From positions 6,238-70,237 of the forward strand of contig CAVQKF010000012.1 of assembly GCA_963712955.1 (NCBI GenBank): a stretch of 64,000 bases of DNA. Reading direction: 5' to 3'. Position numbers and translations under genes: made by a program. Below the pieces are notes generated by a model, which did no database searches, was not told the origin of the DNA, and saw only the letters and a list, made by a program, of their open reading frames with translations. Source of the DNA: DATFVJ01 sp963712955 (GTDB lineage Bacteria > Actinomycetota > Actinomycetes > Streptosporangiales > Streptosporangiaceae). Position 1 is the stretch's first letter, and every line of letters begins with the position of its first letter. Shown here in pieces: positions 33,950 through 42,613 of this stretch.

Positions 33950-34737
33950 TGAGTATCCGCGGCTTCCGCCAGGCCGCCCTGCACACGCTGGCCGGCGCCT
34001 ATGCGCTTGACGCCCTCGATGACGCCGATAGATCCAGGTTCGAGCGGCACCTGGCACGCTGCGACGTGTGCGCGCAGGAGGTAGGCGGCCTGCGCGAGAC
34101 CACGGCCTTGCTCGGGTCCGCGGCCGCGGCCCGGCCGCCGCGGCGGATGCGTGCGCAGGTACTCGCCGCCGCCGCGCGGACCCGCCAGCATCCCCTGGCG
34201 CGGGCCGCCGATGAGCACACGGCACAGGACGGGCTGGGCTGGCTCGGCCGGGTGGGCTGGCTCGGCAGGCGGGGCTGGCTGCCGAGGGTGGCGCTCGTCA
34301 CCGCCGCCGCGTCGCTGGCGGCTGCGGTGACGCTCGCCGTCGTGGCTGTCGGCACGCAGCACAGACTCGACCGTGCCGAGCAGCGCAACCGCGAGGTGTC
34401 CGCCGTGCTCACGTCGCGTGACGCCGTGATGATGACGGCGCCTGTCAGCACCGGCGGTACCGCGACGGTGGTGATGTCCCACACCAAACAGATGATCGTC
34501 TTCTCGGCTCGTGGCCTTCGCGCGGTCCCAGGTGCGAGGAACTACGAGCTGTGGCTCATCGGGCCGGAAGGTGTCCGTCCCGCGGGCATGCTGGCGCCCG
34601 CCAGCGATGGCATGACGGCTCCCACGGTCGCGTACGGCGTCGCGCCCGGTGACAAGGTCGGCTTGTCGGTGGAGCCCTCCCAGGGCTCGCCGCGCCCGAC
34701 CACACCGCCGGTCCTGATGCTCCCACTGCCGGACTGA
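33949..34737 (+). CDS. rskA: Anti-sigma-K factor RskA
   Basis: The 262-aa protein starts at GTG 33949. Its cytoplasmic zinc-associated anti-sigma domain has His34-x3-Cys38-x2-Cys41 in 'HLARCDVCAQ'. A TM helix follows ('VALVTAAASLAAAVTLAVVAVG', residues about 115-136), then an extracytoplasmic RskA domain with 'FSARGLRAVPGARNYELWLIGPEGVRPAGML' and 'TPPVLMLPLPD'. It binds and silences SigK, and is released by regulated proteolysis. The region before the TM holds a small 'GWLGRVGWLGRRGWL' repeat. Overlap with sigK ensures balanced expression. Confidence 0.9.
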   Translation: MSIRGFRQAALHTLAGAYALDALDDADRSRFERHLARCDVCAQEVGGLRETTALLGSAAAARPPRRMRAQVLAAAARTRQHPLARAADEHTAQDGLGWLGRVGWLGRRGWLPRVALVTAAASLAAAVTLAVVAVGTQHRLDRAEQRNREVSAVLTSRDAVMMTAPVSTGGTATVVMSHTKQMIVFSARGLRAVPGARNYELWLIGPEGVRPAGMLAPASDGMTAPTVAYGVAPGDKVGLSVEPSQGSPRPTTPPVLMLPLPD

Positions 34738-34775
34738 TCCGTGAGGCACCCGTGCCAGACCGCCGTATTCCACGA

Positions 34776-35285
34776 TCATGGAAAGGGCGCCTCGAAGACC
34801 CACCGGGTGGGTGATCCGGTGAAGTCCGCGCTGCGCAGGCCGAGCACGCGTGCCGGGCGGACCTCGATCGTTGCGTTGACCGCGGGGTCGAGGAAGCTGC
34901 GGCCGATATCGGTGGCGTATTTCGCGTTCATCAGGTCGATCACCCGCTGCAGCGCGGCGGGCCGCGTCACGATGCGCGCCGTGCCCTCGATCACGACCGG
35001 ATCGGTCGCGTCCTCGGTGGTGACCACGCAGCGCGGATCATGGGCCAGGTTGCGGGCCTTGCGGGATTGCGCACTGCTGCTGAACCACAGTACGGCGTCG
35101 TCCCACATGCCCCACACGGGCATAACGTGCGGCCGGCCATCCGGCCAGACGCTGGCGACCCAGTAGCTGCGCGATGCGCTGAGCCGCTCGGCGGCCCACG
35201 ACCAGGGGAGAAGCCCGCTGCCTTCGTCCGGGCCGAGTACGCCGTAGCCCGGCATATGCGGGCGGCTCACCCGCGGTATCTCCAT
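34776..35285 (-). CDS. Pyridoxamine 5'-phosphate oxidase-family (F420/FMN-binding) protein
   Basis: This 169-aa split-barrel protein contains 'LSASRSYWVASVWPDGRPHVMPVWGMWDDAVLWFSSSAQSRKARNLAHDPRCVVTTEDATDPVVIEGTARIV'. This is the core of PPOX-type flavin- or F420-binding proteins of actinobacteria. The end 'VRPARVLGLRSADFTGSPTRWVF' is also typical. Members reduce small substrates or act as F420-dependent oxidoreductases. The start is ATG 35285 (MEIPRVSRPH). Upstream codons to 35393 overlap the promoter region of the divergent zinc-ribbon gene and look non-coding. Confidence 0.87.
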   Translation of the reverse strand: MEIPRVSRPHMPGYGVLGPDEGSGLLPWSWAAERLSASRSYWVASVWPDGRPHVMPVWGMWDDAVLWFSSSAQSRKARNLAHDPRCVVTTEDATDPVVIEGTARIVTRPAALQRVIDLMNAKYATDIGRSFLDPAVNATIEVRPARVLGLRSADFTGSPTRWVFEAPFP

Positions 35286-35383
35286 GGTGGTCAGGTCTAC
35301 CGCAGAAGGTGCCCGCCGCACGGGCAGATTTCGGGGATCGGGGAGGCGCGCATGTTTGGAACCAGGCACTAACGTGGGGACCC

Positions 35384-36124
35384 GTGAAAGCATCTCCCCA
35401 GGAGCAGTTGCGCCTGCTTGAACTTGCCGGCTTCGACGCCGAGCTTGGCCGCCTTGAGCATCGTGGCCGCGGGCTGCCCGAGCTCGCAGAGGTGGAACGG
35501 CTGGCCGCGCGCGCGGCCGAAGTGCGTGACGGGATTGTCACCGCGGAAACCGAGATAAGCGACCTGGCCAGGGAACAGGCTAAGGACGAAGGAGACGTTG
35601 AGCAGGTCCGGGCCAGGGTGGACCGCGACCGCAAGCGCCTTGACGCTGGCCAGGTCTCTTCGCCACGTGAGCTGGAGAACCTGCAGTCCGAGATCGAGTC
35701 ACTGCACCGCAGGCAGTCCGATCTCGAAGAGATCGTGCTCGATGTCATGGAGCGCCGTGAGACCGTGGACGGCCGGCTTGCGTCGCTTTCCGCTGAGCGG
35801 GCGGGGCTCAACGGCGAGCGCGAGGAAGCTGTGGCGAGGCGCGACGCCGCGCTGGCTGAGATCGCCGCGCAGGCGGCCAAGCTGGGTGAGCGGCGCTCCG
35901 CTGTCGCCGCGGGAGTGCCGGCGGATGTGCTCGCGCTCTATGAGAAACTGCGCGAGCAGCATGGCGTGGGCGCGGCGGCGCTGCGCCGCGGGCGCTGCGA
36001 GGGGTGCCATCTGGCGCTGAACACCGTGGATCTGAACCGCCTCCGCGCGGCCGATCCGGACGAGGTTCTGCGCTGCGAGGAGTGTCGCCGGATCCTGGTC
36101 CGTACCCCCGAGTCGGGGCTGTGA
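35384..36124 (+). CDS. Coiled-coil zinc-ribbon protein (C4-type)
   Basis: The 246-aa protein has a long antiparallel coiled coil (residues about 15-175, with 'LENLQSEIESLHRRQSDLEEIVLDVMERRETVDGRL') followed by a C-terminal zinc ribbon. The four Cys lie in 'RGRCEGCHLAL' and 'LRCEECRRILV'. This build resembles DksA/CdsZ-like helical proteins seen directly upstream of the RNase H gene in actinobacteria. It is proposed to bind nucleic acid or act as a chaperone, with no settled role. GTG 35384 follows GGGG. The stop overlaps the next start by 4 nt (GTGA). Confidence 0.88.
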   Translation: MKASPQEQLRLLELAGFDAELGRLEHRGRGLPELAEVERLAARAAEVRDGIVTAETEISDLAREQAKDEGDVEQVRARVDRDRKRLDAGQVSSPRELENLQSEIESLHRRQSDLEEIVLDVMERRETVDGRLASLSAERAGLNGEREEAVARRDAALAEIAAQAAKLGERRSAVAAGVPADVLALYEKLREQHGVGAAALRRGRCEGCHLALNTVDLNRLRAADPDEVLRCEECRRILVRTPESGL

Positions 36125-37401
36125 CAGCGGCGAGGCAGGCGGGCGGCCCGCCCCGCGGGGACGACTGTGGGGACCGTCGAGTACGGAGCGTCATCGTCGA
36201 GGCGGATGGCGGCTCGCGCGGCAACCCTGGCCGGGCAGGCTACGGTGCGCTTGTCGCCGACGCGGCGACCGGTGAAGTCCTTGCCGAGGTAGGGGAGGGC
36301 ATCGGTCATGCGACCAACAATGTGGCCGAGTATCGAGGGCTGATCGCCGGGCTGCGTGAAGCGGCGCGGATCGCGCCTGGCGCGGACGTCGAGGTGCGGA
36401 TGGACTCCAAGCTGGTGGTCGAGCAAATGTCGGGCCGCTGGCGGATCAAGCACCCGGACCTGCAGCCGCTCGCACGTGCTGCCCGCGAGGCCGCGAGCGC
36501 CCTCGGGCACGTGTCGTACGTCTGGGTGCCGCGGGAACGCAATCGCCGTGCGGACAAGCTTGCGAATGACGCGATGGACGGTACAGAACGGCTGCCGCGT
36601 GGCGCGCAGACGCGAGGAGGGGTCCGTCCGCAGGGGTCATCCACCGCCGGGGCGGATTCGCCTGCGCAGCCGGTCGCATGCTCCCCCGGCCAGCCGGAGG
36701 CGCACGCAGCCTCACAGGCGGGTGCGCCCGCCGCGACGTCGGCCGCTGCGCACACCGCGACCGGATGGGCGGGGGACCGCGGGCGGCCGACCACGACGGT
36801 GCTGCTGCGGCACGGGCAGACCCCGCTCTCGGCCGAGAAGCGTTTCGCGGGTAGCGGCGACATCGACCTGACCGAGCTTGGCGCGCGGCAGGCGAGTGCC
36901 GCTGCGCAGCGCCTCGCCCGCCGCGCAGCGCCGATAGGCGCGATCGTCACGTCGCCGCTGCGGCGGGCGCGGCGGACCGCCGAGGAAGCGGCCCGCGCGA
37001 CGGGTGCACCGTTGCGGGTGGAAGACGATCTGCGGGAGACCGACTTCGGCGCGTGGGAGGGCCTGACATTCCGCGAGGTGGGGGAGAAGTGGCCGGCCGA
37101 GATGGGGGAGTGGCTGGCCGACGCTGACGCGGCGCCACCGGGCGGTGAGAGTTTCGCCGAGGTCGATCGCCGTGTCATGGCCGCGCTCGAGCGGCTGCTC
37201 GCGAGATACGCGGGTGTGACGGTGCTCCTGGTCAGCCATGTGACGCCGATCAAGACGCTGGTCCGCCGCGCGCTCGCGGCACCGGCCGTGACGCTCTACC
37301 GGATGCACCTGGATGTCGCCAGCCTCTGCGAGGTCGACTGGTACCCGGACGGTCCCGCGATCGTCCGCTCGCTCAACGACACCGCGCACCTGAACGCCTG
37401 A
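36121..37401 (+). CDS. Bifunctional RNase H / acid phosphatase
   Basis: This 426-aa fusion has an N-terminal RNase HI-like domain with its acidic residues in 'VEADGGSRGNPG', 'NNVAEYRGLIAGL', 'VRMDSKLVVEQM' and 'NRRADKLANDAMD'. A variable Ala/Pro linker of about 65 residues follows. The histidine phosphatase domain has the 'LLRHGQT' nucleophile, 'FAGSGDIDLTELG', 'ASPLRRARRTAEE'-like and 'LLVSHVTPIKTLV' motifs. It corresponds to the mycobacterial RNase H plus CobC-type phosphatase, which removes RNA from RNA-DNA hybrids and dephosphorylates alpha-ribazole phosphate. It is translationally coupled to the zinc-ribbon gene. Confidence 0.92.
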   Translation: MTAARQAGGPPRGDDCGDRRVRSVIVEADGGSRGNPGRAGYGALVADAATGEVLAEVGEGIGHATNNVAEYRGLIAGLREAARIAPGADVEVRMDSKLVVEQMSGRWRIKHPDLQPLARAAREAASALGHVSYVWVPRERNRRADKLANDAMDGTERLPRGAQTRGGVRPQGSSTAGADSPAQPVACSPGQPEAHAASQAGAPAATSAAAHTATGWAGDRGRPTTTVLLRHGQTPLSAEKRFAGSGDIDLTELGARQASAAAQRLARRAAPIGAIVTSPLRRARRTAEEAARATGAPLRVEDDLRETDFGAWEGLTFREVGEKWPAEMGEWLADADAAPPGGESFAEVDRRVMAALERLLARYAGVTVLLVSHVTPIKTLVRRALAAPAVTLYRMHLDVASLCEVDWYPDGPAIVRSLNDTAHLNA

Positions 37402-37526
37402 CCACGGCACGGCAGGTTTGCCTACCCGCTGCAGCCTGTGGCACACGTATAACGTCGGCAGCTACGGCGAGACACCTCGTCTTGCGGCGATTGCCCCGCC
37501 CGCCAACGGCGTGTGCTGAGACGCGG

Positions 37527-38302
37527 TCAGATGGATCGCTGGTAGGCGCGGAAGGCCCGGGTGGACGCCGCGGCGGTGACCGCGACGGCGATGGCAAGGA
37601 AGCCGGAGTAGGAGCCGACCGTGCCCCAGGCGGCAGTGCCGCCGACGGCGATGCGCCCGGCGCTTGCTGCCCAGTTGACCGGATTGAACCTGGCGAACGC
37701 GGCTATCCAGCCGGGGACCAGCCGCAGCGACAGGAATGCCCCGGACAGGAACGTCAGTGGCATCACCAGCGTGGTCGAGGCGCCGATGAGTGCCTCGCGC
37801 TGGCGGGTCAGTAGCGCGAATCCGTTGGACAGCCCGGCCATGGCCAGCGCGATCAGCACCGAGATCCCGATGAGGACCGCGATACCGCCGGCGCCTCCAG
37901 GGAAGCGGCTCCGATCCCCCAGCCGATCGCAATGATCACCGCCGACTGCACGACCGTGGTGACCGCCTGGTAGGCGAGGGATGCCGCGATCAGGGCGCCA
38001 CGGTGGACGGGCGCGATCAGGAACCTGTCCATGACGCCGGTCTGCAGGTCCTCGATGTAGGACATGCCGGTCCAGCTCGACGAGAACATCGCGGTCATGA
38101 TCACCACGCCGGGCGTGAGATAGGTGGCGTAGTTGGTCGCGCCGAACCCGGGGATCTCGGTGACCTTCTTGAACAGTTCCCCGAAGAGCAGCAGCCAGAT
38201 GACCGGCTGGGTGAGTGTGATGAAGATGACGGCCGGCTGACGGTAGAGCTGGCGCAGGTAGCGGGCCGTGAGCAGCACCCACGACTGACGGACGGCGTTC
38301 AT
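37527..38302 (-). pseudogene. ABC-2 type permease of a drug exporter, frameshifted
   Basis: The N-terminal half from ATG 38302 reads 'MNAVRQSWVLLTARYLRQLYRQPAVIFITLTQPVIWLLLFGELF', 'TPGVVIMTAMFSSSWTGMSYIEDLQTGVMDRFLIAPVHRGALI' and '..IIAIGWGIGA'. This is the DrrB-like permease pattern. Near 37900 the frame shifts, and the second half ('GGIAVLIGISVLIALAMAGLSNGFALLTRQREALIGASTTLVMPLTFLSGAFLSL' to 'AFRAYQRSI') continues in the next frame to 37527. Six TM segments can be assigned over the join. ATGA overlap with the ATPase gene shows one transport operon. As both genes of the pair carry one indel, either the operon is decaying or the sequence has errors. Confidence 0.85.
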
Positions 38303-39266
38303 GAGATCGTGATCCCTTCTGCTTGGCGGAACGAGCGGCCGGCGTGGTGCAGGTAGACGTCGTCCAGCGACGGCCGCGCGACGGTGACGGACAGGACCCT
38401 GACGCCGCCCGCCTCAAGCCCGGCGAGCACGGCGGGAAGCGCCCGCGGCCCGTCGGCGACGCGGGCCCGCACGACGGCGCCGCTGGTTGCCGCCCCGCGA
38501 ACCTGGGGAACGCGCGCAAGGGCCTCCCTGGCCCGTGCCACGCGCCCGGCGTCCTCCAGTTCGAGCAGCACCGAATCGCCCTGCAGCCCCGCCTTGAGCT
38601 CGTCGGGGGTCCCCTCGGCCACGATCCGGCCCAGGTCCACGATGGCGACCTTGGCCGCGAAGTGGTCGGCCTCTTCCAGGTAGTGGGTGGTGACCAGGAT
38701 GGTCGTTCCCGCGCCCGCCGCCAGACCGGTGAGCACGGCCCACAGCTCGGCGCGGCCCTCTGGGTCGAGCCCGGTCGTCGGCTCGTCGAGGAAGAGGACC
38801 GCCGGGCGGTGCACCAGGGCGGTGGCGACATCCAGGCGCCGCCGCATGCCGCCCGAGTAGGTGCGCACCTGCCGCGTGGCCGCCTCGGCCAGCCCGAACC
38901 GATCGAGCAGCTCGCGCGCGCGGTCCCGAGCTGCGTCCCGCGCATTCCGTAGATCTTGCCCTGCATGACCAGGTTCTCGTATCCGGTCAGCAGTGTCACC
39001 GCGCCGCTCGCCTGGGCCACCGCGCCGATCACGGACCGGACCCGGCCGGGATGCCGGAGAACGTCGATCCCGCCCACAAACGCCCGTCCGCCATCCGGCC
39101 GGGCCAGCGTGGTCAGGATCCGCACGGCCGTCGTCTTCCCGGCCCCGTTCGGGCCGAGCAGGGCGAACACGCTGCCGGGCGCGACAGAGAAGCTCAGCCC
39201 GTCCAGCGCGCGCACCGCTGGCTTGTAAGTCTTGCGGAGACCTTCCGCCTCCACGGCACCGCTCAT
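38299..39266 (-). pseudogene. ABC transporter ATP-binding protein (DrrA type), frameshifted
   Basis: The start is ATG 39266, with AGGAGG 6 nt upstream. The first part has Walker A 'LLGPNGAGKTTAVRIL' and Q-loop 'IGAVAQ..'. At about 38930-38945 the frame shifts by one. The second part has the signature 'VRTYSGGMRRRLDVATAL', Walker B 'VLFLDEPTTGLDP', an H-loop His in 'VTTHYLEEADHF', and a typical DrrA tail to 'SLDDVYLHHAGRSF'. All ATPase elements are present over the join, so only the indel breaks it. The export pair probably removes a drug or toxic metabolite and is likely controlled by the divergent TetR gene. Confidence 0.87.
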
Positions 39267-39295
39267 CGCCATCCTCCTAACAACGATCTCCTTCA

Positions 39296-39343
39296 GAACA
39301 GCGTTCATGACTTCTGAACAGTGTTTACTGCAGAACTCTGTTC
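39296..39343. promoter_or_regulatory. GAACnnnGTTC operator cluster between the ABC genes and tetR
   Basis: GAACAGCGTTC (39296-39306) and GAACTCTGTTC (39333-39343) are perfect GAAC-N3-GTTC palindromes. GAACAGTGTTT (39316-39326) is a degenerate third copy between them. A TACACT -10-like hexamer lies at 39352. Placement between divergent ABC transporter and TetR genes fits binding sites for that TetR repressor. Confidence 0.6.
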
Positions 39344-39404
39344 ACGTCAAGTACACTGTTTGGTATGGAGATACCGAGCGGCGCAGCGCCAGAGCCGCCG
39401 ACGG

Positions 39405-40118
39405 ATGCCCGAGCCCCCGTGGCGGTCCGCGCCGCGGCGTCGCAGCGTGCCGAGGCCGCAGCTCAGCCGTGACGTGATCGTCGCTGCCGCTCTCGAGGTG
39501 ATGGAAACCGAGGGCGGGGACGCGCTCACGATGCGCCGCGTCGCCGACCAGATCGGGGTCTCGGCCTCGTCGCTCTACGGCTACGTCGCCAACAAGGAAG
39601 AGCTGGTCCAGCTGGTCCTCGACCGGATCATCGAGGAGATCCCCGTGCCCCCGCCAGGCGGCGGCTGGCAGGACATGCTCAGGCAGTTCGGGCGGTCGAT
39701 GCTCGGGGTCTTCAAGCGCCACCCGGGCGTGGCCGGGCTCACCCTGGGCCGCGTGCCGTTCGGCCCGAGCATGCTCGCCGTGGGGGAGCGCGTCCTCGCC
39801 GAGCTACGCTCCGCGGGCATGCCGGACCAGGTCGCGGCGTTCGTAGGCGACCTGGCCGCGCTCTACGTCGGCGCCTACGCCTACGAGCAGGAGGTGACGC
39901 CGGTGGCCGAACCCGGGGACTTCAGCGCCCAGGCTGCCGCCTGGCTGAAATCGCTGCCGAGCGACAGCTTCCCCAACATGGTCGCGCTCGCTGACACACT
40001 TGTCGCGGGAAGCGGCGACGACCGGTTCGAGTGGGGCCTGGACGTCATCCTCCGCGGCCTGGCCACCTACCTGGAATCCCCGCCCACGGCCGACGCCAGG
40101 TGGCCGGTGCCCGAGTAG
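39405..40118 (+). CDS. TetR/AcrR family transcriptional regulator
   Basis: The 237-aa protein has the N-terminal TetR helix-turn-helix 'LSRDVIVAAALEVMETEGGDALTMRRVADQIGVSASSLYGYVANKEELVQLVLDRI'. A C-terminal ligand domain of the TetR_C type follows ('HPGVAGLTLGRVPFGPSMLAVGERVLAELRSAGM'). It probably represses the divergent ABC export operon and itself through the GAACnnnGTTC sites. The start is taken at ATG 39405, as upstream codons lie in the operator region. Its 3' end overlaps the end of a convergent small gene by 74 bp. Confidence 0.87.
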   Translation: MPEPPWRSAPRRRSVPRPQLSRDVIVAAALEVMETEGGDALTMRRVADQIGVSASSLYGYVANKEELVQLVLDRIIEEIPVPPPGGGWQDMLRQFGRSMLGVFKRHPGVAGLTLGRVPFGPSMLAVGERVLAELRSAGMPDQVAAFVGDLAALYVGAYAYEQEVTPVAEPGDFSAQAAAWLKSLPSDSFPNMVALADTLVAGSGDDRFEWGLDVILRGLATYLESPPTADARWPVPE

Positions 40119-40452
40119 GGGCCAGCGGCGTCGACACCGGATCGCCGCGGCCTCCCGCAGCTTGGCTCACGAGCACCACAGTGGCGTAGATCCTCCCGCT
40201 GGAGCCGGTCCAGATGTGCCACTGCGGGAAATGATCTTTCACGACGTCAAGATCACCCGTCGTATCAGCCACCCTGACGCCCCGAGCCGCCAGCGACCCG
40301 GCGACCCCGGGCCAGTGCAGCTCACAGTAGTCAGCAGGGTTCGCGTTGCGATGCGCCAGCAGCCGCACCACGGCAACGCTCCGGCAGTACTCCGACGTAC
40401 ATGTGGCGCCGTCCGGCGGAATCGACGCCTGGCATGCGATCCTCTGTGCCAT
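40045..40452 (-). CDS. Small actinobacterial hypothetical protein
   Basis: The product of about 135 aa starts at ATG 40452 behind GGGAAAG. It contains 'IPPDGATCTSEYCRSVAVVRLLAHRNANPADYCELHWPG' with three Cys and an HW pair, and 'HFPQWHIWTGSSGRIYATVV'. The latter resembles the 'W.vW....GR.yAtr' motif of many short Streptosporangiales proteins encoded near XRE/DUF397 regulators. The family is not named. The end runs 74 bp into tetR in the opposite direction, so the true stop could be earlier if a base is wrong. It is divergent from the XRE regulator gene. Confidence 0.55.
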   Translation of the reverse strand: MAQRIACQASIPPDGATCTSEYCRSVAVVRLLAHRNANPADYCELHWPGVAGSLAARGVRVADTTGDLDVVKDHFPQWHIWTGSSGRIYATVVLVSQAAGGRGDPVSTPLAPTRAPATWRRPWAGIPGRWPGRGG

Positions 40453-40602
40453 GATCTTTCCCGTTCGCTCGCTTTGTGTTGTCCCCGATCCTTGGCCAGT
40501 ACATGCTGGAAGCGCACCATACGCAGCGCAGATACGCGTCACGGTAAGATCAGGCGATCACGCCTAAGAACAGAACAACGTGGATATGAGAGGGCACAGA
40601 AT

Positions 40603-41418
40603 GTGAGCTTAGATCCCAATAGCTCCACCCTCGCGTTCTTCGCGTCGGAGGTGAAACGCCTGCGCGCGAAAGCGGGCATCACCCAAGCGGAGCTGGCCGG
40701 CGCGACCAACTACGCCCCGGCCACAGTCGCAGCGATCGAGACGTGCCGGCTGATCGCCTCACGCGACTTTGCCGAAGCTGCTGACAAGACATTCGGCACG
40801 GACGGCGATCTCACGCGCCTACAGCAGCTGACAGAAACAACCGCCGTCCTGCCCTGGTTCCGCGACCTTGTGGAGGTGGAAAAGCGCGCCATAGAGATAC
40901 GTGAATATGAGCCGCATTTGCTCCCTGGCCTGCTCCAATGCGAACCGTATATGCGCGCGGTAGCCCGGGCGGCCCGCCCGGCCCTCTCGGGTGACGATAT
41001 AGAACGCGCCGTAGCGCTGAGAATGACGAGACAGCAGGTATTGGAGCCCGACGAGGACAAGTGGGCAGACCAAGAGCAGACGCCGCGGTTATGGGTGATT
41101 CTGGACGAATCCACATTGCACCGGATCGTCGGCAGCTCACAGATCATGCAGCAACAGCGCGACCATCTGATTGCGATGGCCCAGCAGCCAAACATCACCG
41201 TGCAAGTGATCCCCTACGCGAAGGGTGCCACGTGCGCGTTCGGCCGGGCGTTCACAGTGTTCGTGTCAAAGTCCGCTTCAATGGTCTACCTCGAAGACGT
41301 GCGCAGCGCCCGTTACATCCGTGATCGTGATGATGTGGGCAAATACGTGGTAACGTTCGACCATCTCCGCGCGTCCGCGCTGGACGAGGACGCATCAATC
41401 GAACTAATCAAAGGATGA
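40603..41418 (+). CDS. XRE-family regulator with DUF5753 domain
   Basis: The 271-aa protein has an N-terminal helix-turn-helix 'SEVKRLRAKAGITQAELAGATNYAPATVAAIETCRLIAS'. The C-terminal DUF5753 domain reads 'IREYEPHLLPGLLQCEPYMRAVARAARP', 'VILDESTLHRIVGSSQIMQQQRDHLIAMAQQPNITVQVIPYAKGA' and 'VYLEDVRSARYIRDRDDVGKYVVTFDHLRASALDEDASIELI'. Such regulators occur in dozens of copies in actinomycetes, always with a small DUF397 partner, and act in development or antibiotic control. The start is GTG 40603 with GAGAGGG upstream. Stop and next ATG overlap (ATGA). Confidence 0.92.
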   Translation: MSLDPNSSTLAFFASEVKRLRAKAGITQAELAGATNYAPATVAAIETCRLIASRDFAEAADKTFGTDGDLTRLQQLTETTAVLPWFRDLVEVEKRAIEIREYEPHLLPGLLQCEPYMRAVARAARPALSGDDIERAVALRMTRQQVLEPDEDKWADQEQTPRLWVILDESTLHRIVGSSQIMQQQRDHLIAMAQQPNITVQVIPYAKGATCAFGRAFTVFVSKSASMVYLEDVRSARYIRDRDDVGKYVVTFDHLRASALDEDASIELIKG

Positions 41419-41423
41419 AACCA

Positions 41424-41630
41424 ATGGCATATCAATGGCGGAAAAGCAGCTACAGCAGCGCTCAGGGCCAATGCGTAGAGACAGCGATCACGCCCGGCGG
41501 GCGCGCAGTGCGCGACAGCAAAGATCCCGAAGGCCCGGCCCTGAGCTTCAGCCGGGACGCATGGCGTGAATTCATCGAACGGGTCAAGCGCGACGCTGAA
41601 CAAACAGCAATGGGACGCATCCCTTCGTGA
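41424..41630 (+). CDS. DUF397 domain-containing protein
   Basis: The 68-aa partner of the upstream XRE/DUF5753 regulator contains the full DUF397 pattern 'WRKSSYSSAQGQCVETAITPGGRAVRDSKDPEGPALSFSRDAWREFIERVK'. It is thought to act as an antagonist or toxin-like partner of the regulator. The start is ATG 41424 with AAAGG about 9 nt upstream; ATG 41415, which overlaps the preceding stop, is the alternative. The stop codon lies in the loop of a terminator hairpin. Confidence 0.9.
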   Translation: MAYQWRKSSYSSAQGQCVETAITPGGRAVRDSKDPEGPALSFSRDAWREFIERVKRDAEQTAMGRIPS

Positions 41631-41641
41631 GGGTGCGTCCC
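41612..41641 (+). terminator. Intrinsic terminator of the XRE-DUF397 operon
   Basis: GGGACGCATCCC (41612-41623) pairs with GGGTGCGTCCC (41631-41641) around a 7-nt loop containing the DUF397 stop. The sequence GTTTCGTTT follows, giving a partial T-tract. Confidence 0.75.
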
Positions 41642-42036
41642 GTTTCGTTTAGCCTAGCTAATCGCCTGGGCTAACCCGGCACTCGCGGGCGGGGCGTCAC
41701 CCACATCTCTGGGGGACACACGCCTTACCCGAGCTAACCTCGCGCTGCACCGGGGCGGTTCCTACCGTGTACGGGGGCTGCCGTTGCCCGGTGCCTGTGC
41801 CTATTGCGCGCCCCTAGCAGGTTACCTGACTGAGGGACTGAGCTAGCCACCCAGAGCGCTCGCTGCACCCCTCCCGCCGGAAATGTGCCCCCTTTCAAGT
41901 AGTGGTCTTGCCCGCGCCGTTCGGGCGAGGTGCTGGTCCATCGGGGGTCCGGGGGGCCGTCCCCCCGGGCCAGCACGGCCCCCCTGCAGACCCGCTGGTG
42001 GTAGCGCGCCGCGGAGCCGTTATGGATGCGGGGGAA
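41642..42036. other. Non-coding region upstream of rnpB
   Basis: No protein gene is seen. A strong GC hairpin lies at about 41930-41980 (GTGCTGG... with inner GGGGGGccgtCCCCCC ...CCAGCAC), possibly a terminator. The rnpB promoter lies at the right end. Confidence 0.4.
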
Positions 42037-42042
42037 TATCCT
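42037..42042 (+). promoter_or_regulatory. -10 element (TATCCT) of rnpB
   Basis: TATCCT ends 8 nt ahead of the predicted 5' end of the RNase P RNA, the expected distance for a -10 hexamer. The matching -35 is not clear. Confidence 0.55.
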
Positions 42043-42050
42043 TGTCGTGC

Positions 42051-42468
42051 GGCGGACGAGCCGGCCGGGCGGTCGCGGCGTGGCCCTCGCGGCCATGTCG
42101 AGGAAGGTCCGGGCTCCACAGGGCAGGGTGGTCGGTAACGCCGACCCGGGGTGACCCGCGGGACAGTGCCACAGAAAACAGACCGCCCCGCGCCCGGTCA
42201 AGCCGGGCCCGGGGTAAGGGTGAAACGGTGGTGTAAGAGACCACCAGCGCTCGGGGTGACCCGAGCGGCTAGGTAAACCCCACCCGGAGCAAGGTCAAAA
42301 GGGAGGCTCGGTCTCGGCCGGGCCTCCTGCGCGAGCGTTCGAGGGCGGCCCGCCCGATGCTCGCGGGTAGACCGCACGAGGCTGCCGGCAACGGCAGCCC
42401 TAGATGGATGGCCGCCGGCCCGCGAAAGCGGGTGCACAGAACCCGGCCTACAGGCCGGCTCGTCCGCC
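42051..42468 (+). ncRNA. rnpB: RNase P RNA (bacterial class A)
   Basis: This is the catalytic RNA of RNase P, which matures the 5' ends of tRNAs. The conserved CR-I block 'GAGGAAGGTCCGGGCTCCAC' and 'AGGGCAGGGT' lies at about 42100-42132. The 'GTGCCACAGAAAACAGACCGCC' core with the neighbouring 'AAGGGTGAAACGGTG' and 'GTAAACCCCACCCGGAGCAA' segments follows. The closing 'AACCCGGCCTACAGGCCGGC' lies near 42440-42459. The terminal P1 helix is perfect: 42051-42066 pairs with 42453-42468 over 16 bp. The length of about 418 nt is normal for actinobacteria. Its presence shows this part of the window is chromosomal. Confidence 0.93.
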
Positions 42469-42613
42469 GCCCACCGCTGTGGCCTGCGTGAAAGCGCCGG
42501 TCACGGCGTACCGGGGCACTTTGCGGGCACATCGAGCGCGAGCTGGAATGCCTTCATGCCTGGCGACAGGGTGATTTGTCGGCTGGGCGGCGCGAGTCCA
42601 ATACGCTTTCAGG

